From: a bacterium
Lineage (GTDB): Bacteria; UBP14; UBA6098; 4484-93
DNA length: 64,000 nt
Direction: 5' to 3'
Assembly (NCBI GenBank): GCA_021158465.1
Contig: JAGGUN010000022.1
Location: 21,601-85,600, forward strand
Positions within the stretch are counted from its first letter, which is position 1, and each line of letters begins with the position of its first letter. Made by a program: the position numbers and the translations under genes. The notes beneath the pieces were generated by a model. It ran no database searches. It was given only the letters and a program-made list of their open reading frames with translations, and was not told the DNA's origin. Positions 20,452 to 26,923 of the stretch are shown here, one piece after another.

Positions 20452-20479
20452 AAAATAGATATTTTTTCGTTTTTGTCAA
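20452..20479 (-). promoter_or_regulatory. Promoter for subtilase-mtnA unit
   Basis: Minus strand TTGACA (20474-20479), 16-base spacer, TATTTT (20452-20457), the same boxes and spacing as the rpsQ promoter. It is divergent from thiL in a gap of about 115 bases. Confidence 0.75.
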
Positions 20480-20494
20480 ATCATAAATTTTGAC

Positions 20495-20523
20495 TTGACT
20501 TTTATTGGAATTGAAGGGATATT
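20495..20523 (+). promoter_or_regulatory. Possible thiL promoter with almost no leader
   Basis: TTGACT (20495-20500), 17-base spacer, GATATT (20518-20523). The GTG start of thiL lies 7 bases after the last -10 base, so this promoter would give a leaderless or near-leaderless message. The -10 box is imperfect and a GAAGGGA sequence also lies there, so the call is tentative. Confidence 0.35.
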
Positions 20524-20529
20524 TCCGAT

Positions 20530-21501
20530 GTGGAGAGGACAATTGGAGATATTGGTGAGTTTGGTCTAATTGAGTTTATCAGGGATAGGCTCGGTGAACA
20601 GGGGCTTGTTGTCGATGTTGGGGATGATGCGGCGGTTGTTGCGACGAAGCCGGGTGATTTCGTTGTTGCGACGGTAGACGATATTGTCCAGGATGTTCAC
20701 TTTACGCTTGATTATCCTCCTCGCTCTGTCGGGTGGCGGGCGGTTGCATCATCCTCGAGCGATATTGCCGCTATGGGTGGGAAGGCACGGTTCTTCCTCA
20801 TCTCATTTGTCGCGCCGGAGGAAACGACATTTTCCTGGTTTCGTCGGTTTCTGAGCGGGGCAACCGATTTTGCCAGGAGGTTCAATCTTGCCCTTGTCGG
20901 TGGGAATATATCGAACGGAGGCAGCATCCGCATAAGCACAACGACGCTCGGGACAATCCCTCCGGGGCATATCAAGAGGCGATCTGGTGCGAAGGTCGGA
21001 GACATCATCTATCTGACAGGTGCTATCGGTGGCTCGCAGGCAGGGAGGATTATTTTTTCCGAGACAAGGAATCCTCGCCTGCGACTTGCAAAAAGGCATC
21101 TTTTTCCTGTTCCACGCCTTGTCGAGGGCAAGATACTGGGAGCTGTATCCGCTGTCTCCGCGATGATAGACATCTCCGATGGTTTCCTGCAAGACCTCGG
21201 GCATATTCTTACCAGCTCCGATGTCGGAGCGTACATCGATATCGATAGTATACCTATATTCCCAGGGGTTGACCGGTTCTGCCGGGAGCGGGGGCTCGAA
21301 CCGATTGAATTCGCTCTCTCATCCGGCGAGGAATATGAGCTGATATTCACAGCAGAGGAGAAATACGCCTCTGGTATCGAGGAGGAGATAGGGAGAGAGA
21401 AGGTTATTCCCATTGGTGAGATAGTTGCAAAGAAAGGGATATTTGCGAAGCGAGGCGGCAAGCTGATAAAACTCTCACACGCAGGCTGGAGACATTTTTG
21501 A
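20530..21501 (+). CDS. thiL: Thiamine-monophosphate kinase
   Basis: A 323-residue ThiL of the PurM-like ATP-binding superfamily, which phosphorylates thiamine monophosphate to thiamine pyrophosphate. Visible are the VDVGDDAAVV metal/ATP motif near residue 30, VATVDDIVQDVHF, the SSSDIAAMGG loop, LVGGNISNG and the C-terminal IDISDGFLQDL motif. The start is GTG; an overlapping ATG two bases earlier is out of frame. It is divergent from the subtilase. The DNA after its stop looks like a joint with the accessory island. Thiamine pyrophosphate would serve the transketolase half encoded 5 kb away. Confidence 0.93.
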   Translation: MERTIGDIGEFGLIEFIRDRLGEQGLVVDVGDDAAVVATKPGDFVVATVDDIVQDVHFTLDYPPRSVGWRAVASSSSDIAAMGGKARFFLISFVAPEETTFSWFRRFLSGATDFARRFNLALVGGNISNGGSIRISTTTLGTIPPGHIKRRSGAKVGDIIYLTGAIGGSQAGRIIFSETRNPRLRLAKRHLFPVPRLVEGKILGAVSAVSAMIDISDGFLQDLGHILTSSDVGAYIDIDSIPIFPGVDRFCRERGLEPIEFALSSGEEYELIFTAEEKYASGIEEEIGREKVIPIGEIVAKKGIFAKRGGKLIKLSHAGWRHF

Positions 21502-21610
21502 GCTATCCTTCTGCGCCGGTGAATTGGAAACCCCAGAATTCCGCTTTTATCTTGACAGAGCATCCGATGAACCATATCTTGAAGTCATACCTTTGGAAAA
21601 AGGTAAGTAG
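21500..21610 (+). pseudogene. Possible 3' remnant of an interrupted gene
   Basis: One base out of frame with the end of thiL, 36 codons stay open to a TAG and read like real protein (GELETPEFRFYLDRASDEP, then LEVIPLEKGK), with no start codon in frame. This could be the tail of a former gene lost when the accessory island arrived, or chance. The next frame is also open over the same stretch, which lowers confidence. Confidence 0.25.
21552..21580 (+). promoter_or_regulatory. Possible promoter of the accessory island
   Basis: TTGACA (21552-21557), 17-base spacer, TATCTT (21575-21580), about 100 bases before the methyltransferase start. The boxes are good but the region is short of other context. 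Confidence 0.4.
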
Positions 21611-21677
21611 AATGCCTGCTGTCGCCTTGAAAAGATTTAAAATATCAAAACTCATTAGCCATTATAGGAGATGAAAA

Positions 21678-22616
21678 ATGGGAGAAAAATATATAAAAAT
21701 GAAGGAAGTAACTCACAAAGATTATCTGGAATTTATCAAAGATAAAACATCTGTAATAATCGAAGATGTAGAGATAAAACTTCAAAAGAACTGGAACATA
21801 AAATCTTATGCTCCACCTAACGATTATACTCCAGAACGAACAACGGTATGGAGCTTCCCTGATCGTGGTGATTGGGCAACCCATAAGGGGAATTATAGAG
21901 GGAACTGGTCTCCATATATACCCAGAAATCTTATTTTGAAATATACTCAGAAAGGGGATTGGGTTCTTGATCAGATGATGGGTAGTGGAACAACTTTGGT
22001 AGAAGCAAAGTTGTTGGAAAGAAATGCTATCGGAGTAGATATAAATCTTGATGCTGTTATGGTAGCGCGAGATCGTTTAAATTTCTCATATAACCCACTT
22101 TTCCCTGAATACAAAGAACCCATAATAAAAACATACTGGGGAGATGCAAGAAATTTAGATAAAATTGATGACGAAAGCATCGACCTCATCGCCGCACATC
22201 CACCATATGCAAGTATAATATCGTATACAAAAAATAAAAAATTGAGCGATGACCTGTCGCAATTACCATTTGAAGAGTATCTTAAAGGAATGCGAAAAGT
22301 GGCTGAGGAGGTTTTTAGAGTATTAAAACCCGGTAAAATATGTGCAATCCTGATAGGAGATACAAGAAAACACAAGCACTATGTGCCTATTGCTTTTAGG
22401 GTTATGCAAGCATTTCTTGATGTAGGCTTTATTCTGAAAGAAGATCTTATTAAACTGCAGTGGAATATGAAAAGCACGAGAGAAAGGTGGCGCGCAAAGG
22501 AGTATGAGTTTTATCTCATCGCTCACGAGCATATCTTTGTTTTTAGAAAACCGGAGAGTGAGAAAGAATATAAAAAATACAAATTTAGCGTGAGGTGGAG
22601 GAATGGAAATAAATGA
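21678..22616 (+). CDS. DNA methyltransferase (N6-adenine/N4-cytosine type)
   Basis: A 312-residue S-adenosylmethionine-dependent DNA methyltransferase. Motif I (DQMMGSGTT, Asp98 to Thr106) is followed by KLLERNAIGVDIN and the catalytic motif IV AHPPYA (His174-Pro175-Pro176-Tyr177), a variant of DPPY with His in place of Asp. Motif I comes first and only about 70 residues separate the two, so any target-recognition region must lie outside that interval. AGGAG stands before the ATG. The DNA is visibly more A+T-rich than the neighbours, a sign of transfer. The next gene overlaps its end by 14 bases, the usual arrangement for a restriction-modification pair; the partner is unrecognised. Confidence 0.85.
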   Translation: MGEKYIKMKEVTHKDYLEFIKDKTSVIIEDVEIKLQKNWNIKSYAPPNDYTPERTTVWSFPDRGDWATHKGNYRGNWSPYIPRNLILKYTQKGDWVLDQMMGSGTTLVEAKLLERNAIGVDINLDAVMVARDRLNFSYNPLFPEYKEPIIKTYWGDARNLDKIDDESIDLIAAHPPYASIISYTKNKKLSDDLSQLPFEEYLKGMRKVAEEVFRVLKPGKICAILIGDTRKHKHYVPIAFRVMQAFLDVGFILKEDLIKLQWNMKSTRERWRAKEYEFYLIAHEHIFVFRKPESEKEYKKYKFSVRWRNGNK

Positions 22617-23166
22617 TCTCAAAGAGCTTATGACATTCAGAAGTCAAGGTGAAATTAGAAGACCTATAAGTGTAATAAAGGTGAATGATAATTTCATTTT
22701 GGCAATATACAAGGGAAGAAAAGGACCAGCAGATATTCTAATCAGATATAGACAAAAGTTGAAAAATGGTGAATGGTCAAACATCAGAACGCCCAAGCAT
22801 ATTCATTGGACAGTAGATATTTTAATAAAAATGTTTCAAGAAGAGCATTTAACAAAACAATTCATAGACGAACTGATGAAAATTTGGAAAAAGGAAATCC
22901 AACCTATGACTCAAAATGAGAGAGATAGACTTGAATTAGATGAATTGTTAAACTATGATAAAGAGACTCTTGAGCGATTTAGGGAGCTTAGTAAATATGG
23001 TGAATATAATGTAAGATTTCTTTTATTGCTCGCAAAATTGCTAATGCTTCAGGAGAGAACAAATTATCCAGAAGGACAATTATTTCAAACCCTGTTAAAA
23101 AAGTTGAAACAAGGGGAAGATATTTTCAGTATTTTGCAAACAGCAACTCTAAGGAGGTTAAGATAA
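22603..23166 (+). CDS. Unknown protein coupled to the methyltransferase (candidate restriction enzyme)
   Basis: A 187-residue soluble, Lys/Glu-rich protein with no signal peptide or membrane segment. I do not recognise a family. The N-terminal half has predicted strands with ISVIKVNDNFILAIYKG and GPADILIRYRQK; the C-terminal half looks helical (DELMKIWKKEI, RFLLLLAKLLMLQ). The 14-base overlap with the methyltransferase implies coupled translation, which makes a cognate endonuclease or accessory subunit the best guess, by context only. No clear PD-(D/E)XK, HNH or GIY-YIG motif can be read. An integron attC-like site begins 57 bases after its stop. Confidence 0.7.
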   Translation: MEINDLKELMTFRSQGEIRRPISVIKVNDNFILAIYKGRKGPADILIRYRQKLKNGEWSNIRTPKHIHWTVDILIKMFQEEHLTKQFIDELMKIWKKEIQPMTQNERDRLELDELLNYDKETLERFRELSKYGEYNVRFLLLLAKLLMLQERTNYPEGQLFQTLLKKLKQGEDIFSILQTATLRRLR

Positions 23167-23183
23167 GATGTTCGGCGATGGTA

Positions 23184-23211
23184 GGCACTCTGAGGTGCTT
23201 TGCACCTTGCC
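23184..23211 (+). repeat. Hairpin before attC-like site 1
   Basis: GGCA, five bases, AGGTGC, loop TTT, GCACCT, TGCC: a bulged stem-loop between the unknown gene and the first attC-like site. It could be part of a degenerate older recombination site or a transcription terminator lacking a T-run. Confidence 0.4.
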
Positions 23212-23223
23212 CCTATTCGGGTC

Positions 23224-23302
23224 ACTTAACACGGGCTATACGGTTCACTTCGTTCGCCCAAATCGGCTTACGCCGACTTCGTATAGCCCGATACCGTTAT
23301 TT
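23224..23302 (+). repeat. attC-like recombination site 1 (integron cassette end)
   Basis: ACTTAAC fits the R'' consensus RYYYAAC. Then come CGGGCTATACG (23232-23242), an inner hairpin TCGGC-TTAC-GCCGA, the exact complement CGTATAGCCCG (23280-23290), and GTTATTT at 23296-23302 where a GTTRRRY core is expected. A length of 79 bases, AAC outside one arm and GTT outside the other fit integron attC geometry. The second site downstream shares the internal GCCCAAATC...GCTT...GACTTC pattern. Confidence 0.6.
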
Positions 23303-23336
23303 GCAATGTGCATTATGATGAAAGAGATGTGAGATA

Positions 23337-23828
23337 ATGAAAACCGAGGTGGGAGAATATATTGTAGGTGCATACTTGAAGATCATCAAAGGATGTGATT
23401 TTGTCGATTATAATGTTAGACCCCCAGGTGGTGGACTCGAAGGGTTAAATGAATTAGATGTTGTGGGATTAGATTTCAAAAATAGAATCGCTTATCTATG
23501 CGAGGTCACTACTCATATAAGGGGGCTTCTATATAAAGATAACAAAACTACTGTCGAGAGAATAAAAACAAAATACGACAAACAGAAAAAATATGCCGAT
23601 AAATACCTTTCGGATTTTCCTAATCGGTATTTCATGTTCTGGTCGCCAGTCGTCCCTAAAGGTTATATTACTAGCGAGCTCGAAAAAATTGATGGACTAG
23701 AGTTAGTCATTAATGAAAAATATGCACGATGCATAGATGAATTAAGAGAAAAAGCAAAAGAACTCACTAATGATGTTGGAAATCCATTTTTCAGGATGCT
23801 TCAAATATTAGAACATTTGAGGAAATAA
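23337..23828 (+). CDS. PD-(D/E)XK nuclease-like protein in a cassette-like unit
   Basis: A 163-residue protein. The segment NELDVVGLDFK followed by AYLCEVTTH has the beta-hairpin pattern of the PD-(D/E)XK nuclease core: Asp41 and Glu56 on adjacent strands, with Thr58 where the catalytic Lys usually stands. N-terminal GEYIVGAYLKII could supply the helix-borne acidic residue. It may be a restriction-like nuclease with a variant active site or an inactive fold. The gene lies exactly between two attC-like sites, as a one-gene integron cassette would. The DNA is A+T-rich. No partner methyltransferase overlaps it. Confidence 0.68.
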   Translation: MKTEVGEYIVGAYLKIIKGCDFVDYNVRPPGGGLEGLNELDVVGLDFKNRIAYLCEVTTHIRGLLYKDNKTTVERIKTKYDKQKKYADKYLSDFPNRYFMFWSPVVPKGYITSELEKIDGLELVINEKYARCIDELREKAKELTNDVGNPFFRMLQILEHLRK

Positions 23829-23846
23829 TAGAGTATGCACACAGCA

Positions 23847-23933
23847 GATAACAGAGCGCATCTGGCTACGGTGCTTCGCATCTCTGCCCAAATCCTGCTT
23901 CGTAGGACTTCAGATACGCTCGGAACGTTTGGT
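23847..23933 (+). repeat. attC-like recombination site 2
   Basis: GATAAC, then GAGCGCATCTG (23854-23864), an inner hairpin around TCCTGC-TTC-GTAGGA, the near-exact complement CAGATACGCTC (23911-23921, one mismatch), five bases GGAAC-type spacer and GTTTGGT (23927-23933). The layout matches site 1, with AAC outside the left arm and GTT outside the right. The outer cores are more degenerate than in site 1. Confidence 0.55.
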
Positions 23934-23980
23934 GGCATCGCGGTTTTGAGTTTAAAGGAAGAAATAAAAGGAGGAATAAA

Positions 23981-24553
23981 ATGGCTCTAAAGCCTCCCAG
24001 CAGATTGGTCAAGACCGTTCGGGAGCTGATATATTGGCTATATGCTGAACTTATAGCAAGAGCTGCAGGTTTTGAAGGTAACTATGGGTTTGTGATTTCC
24101 CGCTATAAGAAACTAAAATCTGGAGAAATGAAATGGTCATCGTCTATACGGGACCGTCAGAAGGAATGGGAGAAAGGCAAAGTGTGTGTATATTGTGGTG
24201 CAACGAAAAACCTTACTATAGACCATATAATCCCCGTCTCCAGGGCAGGTGTAGACCCAAGAGTAAGAAACCTTTTAGATTCGTCGGACAACTGCGTTTG
24301 GGCGTGTAAGAAATGCAATAGCAGCAAGGGCGATCGTGATATCTTTGAGTGGTATGGCAAGGAACGTGTAGACGAAATTCCCAAGCTTGTAATTTCAAAA
24401 TTTTTAAAGATATCATACAAGTTGCATGAAACTCAAGGCACCCTTGATTTGGAGGATCCAAATATGGATGGCGTTCTGGATATCTACGATTTGGGGGTTG
24501 TAATCACTCACTTGATTTCTAAATTATCTGTGGAACCGGGGAAAAAGGTTTAG
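23981..24553 (+). CDS. HNH endonuclease with a C-terminal EF-hand/dockerin-like loop
   Basis: A 190-residue HNH nuclease. Cys69 and Cys72 (CVYCG), the catalytic pair Asp81-His82 in LTIDHIIPVSRAG, an Asn in the LLDSSDNCVWACKKC stretch, and CKKCNSSKGDRDIFEWY form a complete HNH with its zinc-holding cysteines. The N-terminus (PSRLVKTVRELIYWLYAELIARAAGF) is a conserved-looking helical region. Residues 159-170 read DPNMDGVLDIYD, a full 12-residue calcium EF-hand loop, followed by a helix, as in dockerin modules. AAGGAGG precedes the ATG. It is the last gene of the island and ends 139 bases from the 3' end of tRNA-Ala. The role (defence, mobility or other) is not known. Confidence 0.82.
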   Translation: MALKPPSRLVKTVRELIYWLYAELIARAAGFEGNYGFVISRYKKLKSGEMKWSSSIRDRQKEWEKGKVCVYCGATKNLTIDHIIPVSRAGVDPRVRNLLDSSDNCVWACKKCNSSKGDRDIFEWYGKERVDEIPKLVISKFLKISYKLHETQGTLDLEDPNMDGVLDIYDLGVVITHLISKLSVEPGKKV

Positions 24554-24692
24554 ATTCTTTACGCACGACTTTCCAGCGTCTCCATGAGTGATTGCAATGA
24601 GTCAGTGTGAGGCTTTGTCTTTGTGAGACTGAAATTGAGAGATAGTGGCATCACCATCCGCACCGTGCGGAGATTACATCAATAAAAAAATT

Positions 24693-24765
24693 TGGAGCTT
24701 ACGGGGTTCGAACCCGTGACCTCTTGTCTGCCAGACAAGTGCTCTCCCAGCTGAGCTAAAGCCCC
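24693..24765 (-). tRNA. tRNA-Ala (anticodon GGC)
   Basis: Minus strand cloverleaf with acceptor GGGGCTT/AAGCTCC, D-arm GCTCAGCTGGGAGAGC, anticodon arm CTTGT-CTGGCAG-ACAAG (anticodon GGC) and T-arm CGGGTTCGAACCCCG. The acceptor has the G3-U70 wobble pair, the identity element of alanine tRNA, and discriminator A73. CCA is not encoded; A and T bases (AATTTTTTT) follow. The accessory island borders the 3' end, a common integration position, though I see no copied 3' end on the far side. Confidence 0.95.
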
Positions 24766-24778
24766 AAACCGAAAATTT

Positions 24779-24806
24779 AATATATCAATTTTTCGCAGAA
24801 AATCAA
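24779..24806 (-). promoter_or_regulatory. Promoter for tRNA-Ala
   Basis: Minus strand TTGATT (24801-24806), 16-base spacer, TATATT (24779-24784), in the short gap after rho. Transcription would begin about 7 bases before the mature tRNA 5' end. Confidence 0.65.
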
Positions 24807-24815
24807 GAGGAAAAT

Positions 24816-26069
24816 TTATGTGTTCATCGACTGGAGGAACTGCTTGTTGTTCTTGGTCTTGGTTATCTTCTCGAGCAGGAACTCCATCGCCTCTACCGGG
24901 TTCATATCGGATAGGATTTTTCTCAAAAGCCATACGCGTTTCAGCACATCCTTGGGTAGAAGGAGTTCTTCTTTTCTCGTTCCTGAGCGGTTGATATTGA
25001 TTGCTGGGAATACCCTTCGGTCGGATAGTCTGCGGTCGAGTAGGATTTCCATATTCCCCGTTCCCTTGAACTCCTCGAATATTACCTCGTCCATTCGTGA
25101 GCCGGTCTCGATTAGTGCCGTTGCGATGATGGTAAGTGAGCCTCCTTGCTCGATATTTCTGGCAGCACCGAAGAACCGCTTTGGTCCGCGGAGTGCATTC
25201 GAATCGATGCCGCCCGTCAGTATCTTCCCGCTGTGTGGAACGACAGTATTGTATGCCCTTGCAAGCCTGGTTATGCTGTCTAAGAGTATCACCACATCGA
25301 ACCTCTGCTCGGTCAACCTCTTTGCCTTCTCAAGCACAATCTCCGCCACATGCACATGCCTGTCTGGTGGTTCGTCGAATGTTGATGATATAATCTCTGC
25401 GTCGACCGTTCGCTTCATATCAGTTACCTCCTCGGGGCGCTCGTCAATCAGAAGCACAATGAGGATAGCCTCCGGATGATTTTTTAGGATGCTGTTTGCT
25501 ATCTTCTGGAGGAGCACGGTCTTCCCGGCTTTCGGCGGTGAGACGATGAGTCCACGCTGTCCGAACCCGATGGGTGTCAGGAGGTCCATAATCCGCATCG
25601 AAGGGTCGTTATTATCGCTCCGCTCAAGCTGTATCTTCCTCTGGGGATACAGTGGTGTTAGGTTATCGAACAATATCCTGTTTTTTGCCGCTTCGGGGTC
25701 AACGAAGTTCACCTTTTCTACATGGAGGAGTGCAAAGTACCGTTCTCCCTCCTTTGGTGGGCGGATGTTCCCGGATACTGTATCACCGACCTTCAGGTCG
25801 AAGCGCTTTATCTGCGATGGCGAGATGTATATATCATCAGGTCCGGGAAGGTAGTTGTAGAGTGGGGAACGCAGGAATCCATATCCTTCGGGCATAATGT
25901 CCAGTACACCTTCGCCGATAATCACCCCGTTGTTTTTCGTTTCTGCCTCAAGGATCCGGTAGATGAGGTCCTGCCTCGGGAGTGTGGATGGATTCTCCAC
26001 TCCCAGCCCCTTTGCAAGCTCCATTAGTTCCTGGATACCCTTGGATTTGACCTCCGTCAGATTGATCAT
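24816..26069 (-). CDS. rho: Transcription termination factor Rho
   Basis: A 417-residue Rho. Order: helical Rho_N ([16 protein letters not shown]), the OB-fold RNA-binding domain ([27 protein letters not shown]), then the RecA-like ATPase with Walker [13 protein letters not shown], Walker [16 protein letters not shown] and the Q-loop region. It is the hexameric helicase that releases RNA polymerase. The ATG overlaps the end of the upstream transketolase half. It is close to standard length and has no large insertion. Confidence 0.97.
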   Translation of the reverse strand: MINLTEVKSKGIQELMELAKGLGVENPSTLPRQDLIYRILEAETKNNGVIIGEGVLDIMPEGYGFLRSPLYNYLPGPDDIYISPSQIKRFDLKVGDTVSGNIRPPKEGERYFALLHVEKVNFVDPEAAKNRILFDNLTPLYPQRKIQLERSDNNDPSMRIMDLLTPIGFGQRGLIVSPPKAGKTVLLQKIANSILKNHPEAILIVLLIDERPEEVTDMKRTVDAEIISSTFDEPPDRHVHVAEIVLEKAKRLTEQRFDVVILLDSITRLARAYNTVVPHSGKILTGGIDSNALRGPKRFFGAARNIEQGGSLTIIATALIETGSRMDEVIFEEFKGTGNMEILLDRRLSDRRVFPAININRSGTRKEELLLPKDVLKRVWLLRKILSDMNPVEAMEFLLEKITKTKNNKQFLQSMNT

Positions 26070-26914
26070 TGATTAACCCCTTTTAAGATTTTAATTTCAT
26101 TGAGTGCTTTCTCTGCAAGTTCCTTTGAGGGGGCTTTGCCGTGCCATTCTACTGCGTCCTCCATAAAGGAAACACCCTTGCCTTTTATCGTTTTTGCGAT
26201 GATAGCAACTGGCTTTCTCTCTATTCTCTTTGCTTTGTTGAATGCGGAGAGTATCTGTTCGTAGTTGTGCCCATCTATAGTTATCGTCTCCCATTGGAAC
26301 GCCTTGAACTTTTCATCGATTGGGTAGATATTCTTTACCTCTGGTAGGTGTCCGTCTATCTGGAGGTTGTTGTTGTCCACGATGGCATAGAGGTTATCGA
26401 GTTTGTAGTGTCCGGCGGTTGCGGCTGCCTCCCAAACCTGACCTTCCTCAAGCTCGCCATCTCCGAGGATGCAGAAGACCTGTGATGACTTCTTTCTAAC
26501 ATATTTTAGACCGATAGCGGCGCCTGTTGCAACTGATAGCCCTTGTCCGAGTGAGCCAGACGAAACCTCAATCCCGGGGAGCCCCTTGTCCTTTGCTGGA
26601 TGCCCTTGGAGGCGAGAGCCAAGTTTACGAAGGGTCAAAAGTTCCTCCACGGGAAAGTATCCGCTCCTTGCAAGGACAGAGTAGAGCGCTGGACAGGCGT
26701 GTCCTTTGGATAGTATCACTATGTCCCTGTCCTCCCAGTTAGGGTTGTCCGGTTTGTGCCTCAGCACCGAGAAGTAAAGCACTACCAGAACATCTGTAAT
26801 GGAGAGCGATCCTCCTGGATGTCCAGAACGGGCTTCTTTTGTCATGCGGATGATGTCCGATCGAACGGCTCGAGCAATTTGTTTTAGCTTACCGATGTCA
26901 TTTATTCTTTCCAA
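26066..26914 (-). CDS. Transketolase, N-terminal (thiamine-pyrophosphate) half
   Basis: A 282-residue protein equal to the first half of transketolase, as in split two-subunit enzymes. It carries the TPP/metal motif [13 protein letters not shown], then NNNLQIDG, and the substrate-site histidines in [11 protein letters not shown] and GHPAKDKG. Transketolase moves two-carbon units in the pentose phosphate pathway. The C-terminal half normally follows, but here the gene is overlapped by rho and followed by no partner in the window; the partner must lie elsewhere or this half has another role. Upstream spacing to priA is 9 bases, so it is in one operon with replication and termination genes. Confidence 0.9.
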   Translation of the reverse strand: MERINDIGKLKQIARAVRSDIIRMTKEARSGHPGGSLSITDVLVVLYFSVLRHKPDNPNWEDRDIVILSKGHACPALYSVLARSGYFPVEELLTLRKLGSRLQGHPAKDKGLPGIEVSSGSLGQGLSVATGAAIGLKYVRKKSSQVFCILGDGELEEGQVWEAAATAGHYKLDNLYAIVDNNNLQIDGHLPEVKNIYPIDEKFKAFQWETITIDGHNYEQILSAFNKAKRIERKPVAIIAKTIKGKGVSFMEDAVEWHGKAPSKELAEKALNEIKILKGVNQ

Positions 26915-26923
26915 ATCTCCTCC

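Noticed and set aside
21498..21677. Second open frame after thiL starting at TTG
   Set aside because: It overlaps the alternative remnant frame, and its translation is Lys/Arg-rich without family resemblance.
24657..24669. Small GC palindrome (CCGCAC-C-GTGCGG) between the HNH gene and tRNA-Ala as a terminator
   Set aside because: No run of T follows on either strand at the right place; a role cannot be supported.
21502..24692. Integrase or direct tRNA repeat expected for a tRNA-associated genomic island
   Set aside because: I found neither an integrase gene nor a copy of the tRNA 3' end at the far side, so I do not call this an integrative element.
24820..25479. 219-codon plus-strand frame opposite rho
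   Set aside because: rho is unmistakable; the opposite frame is Ser-rich with no motif.
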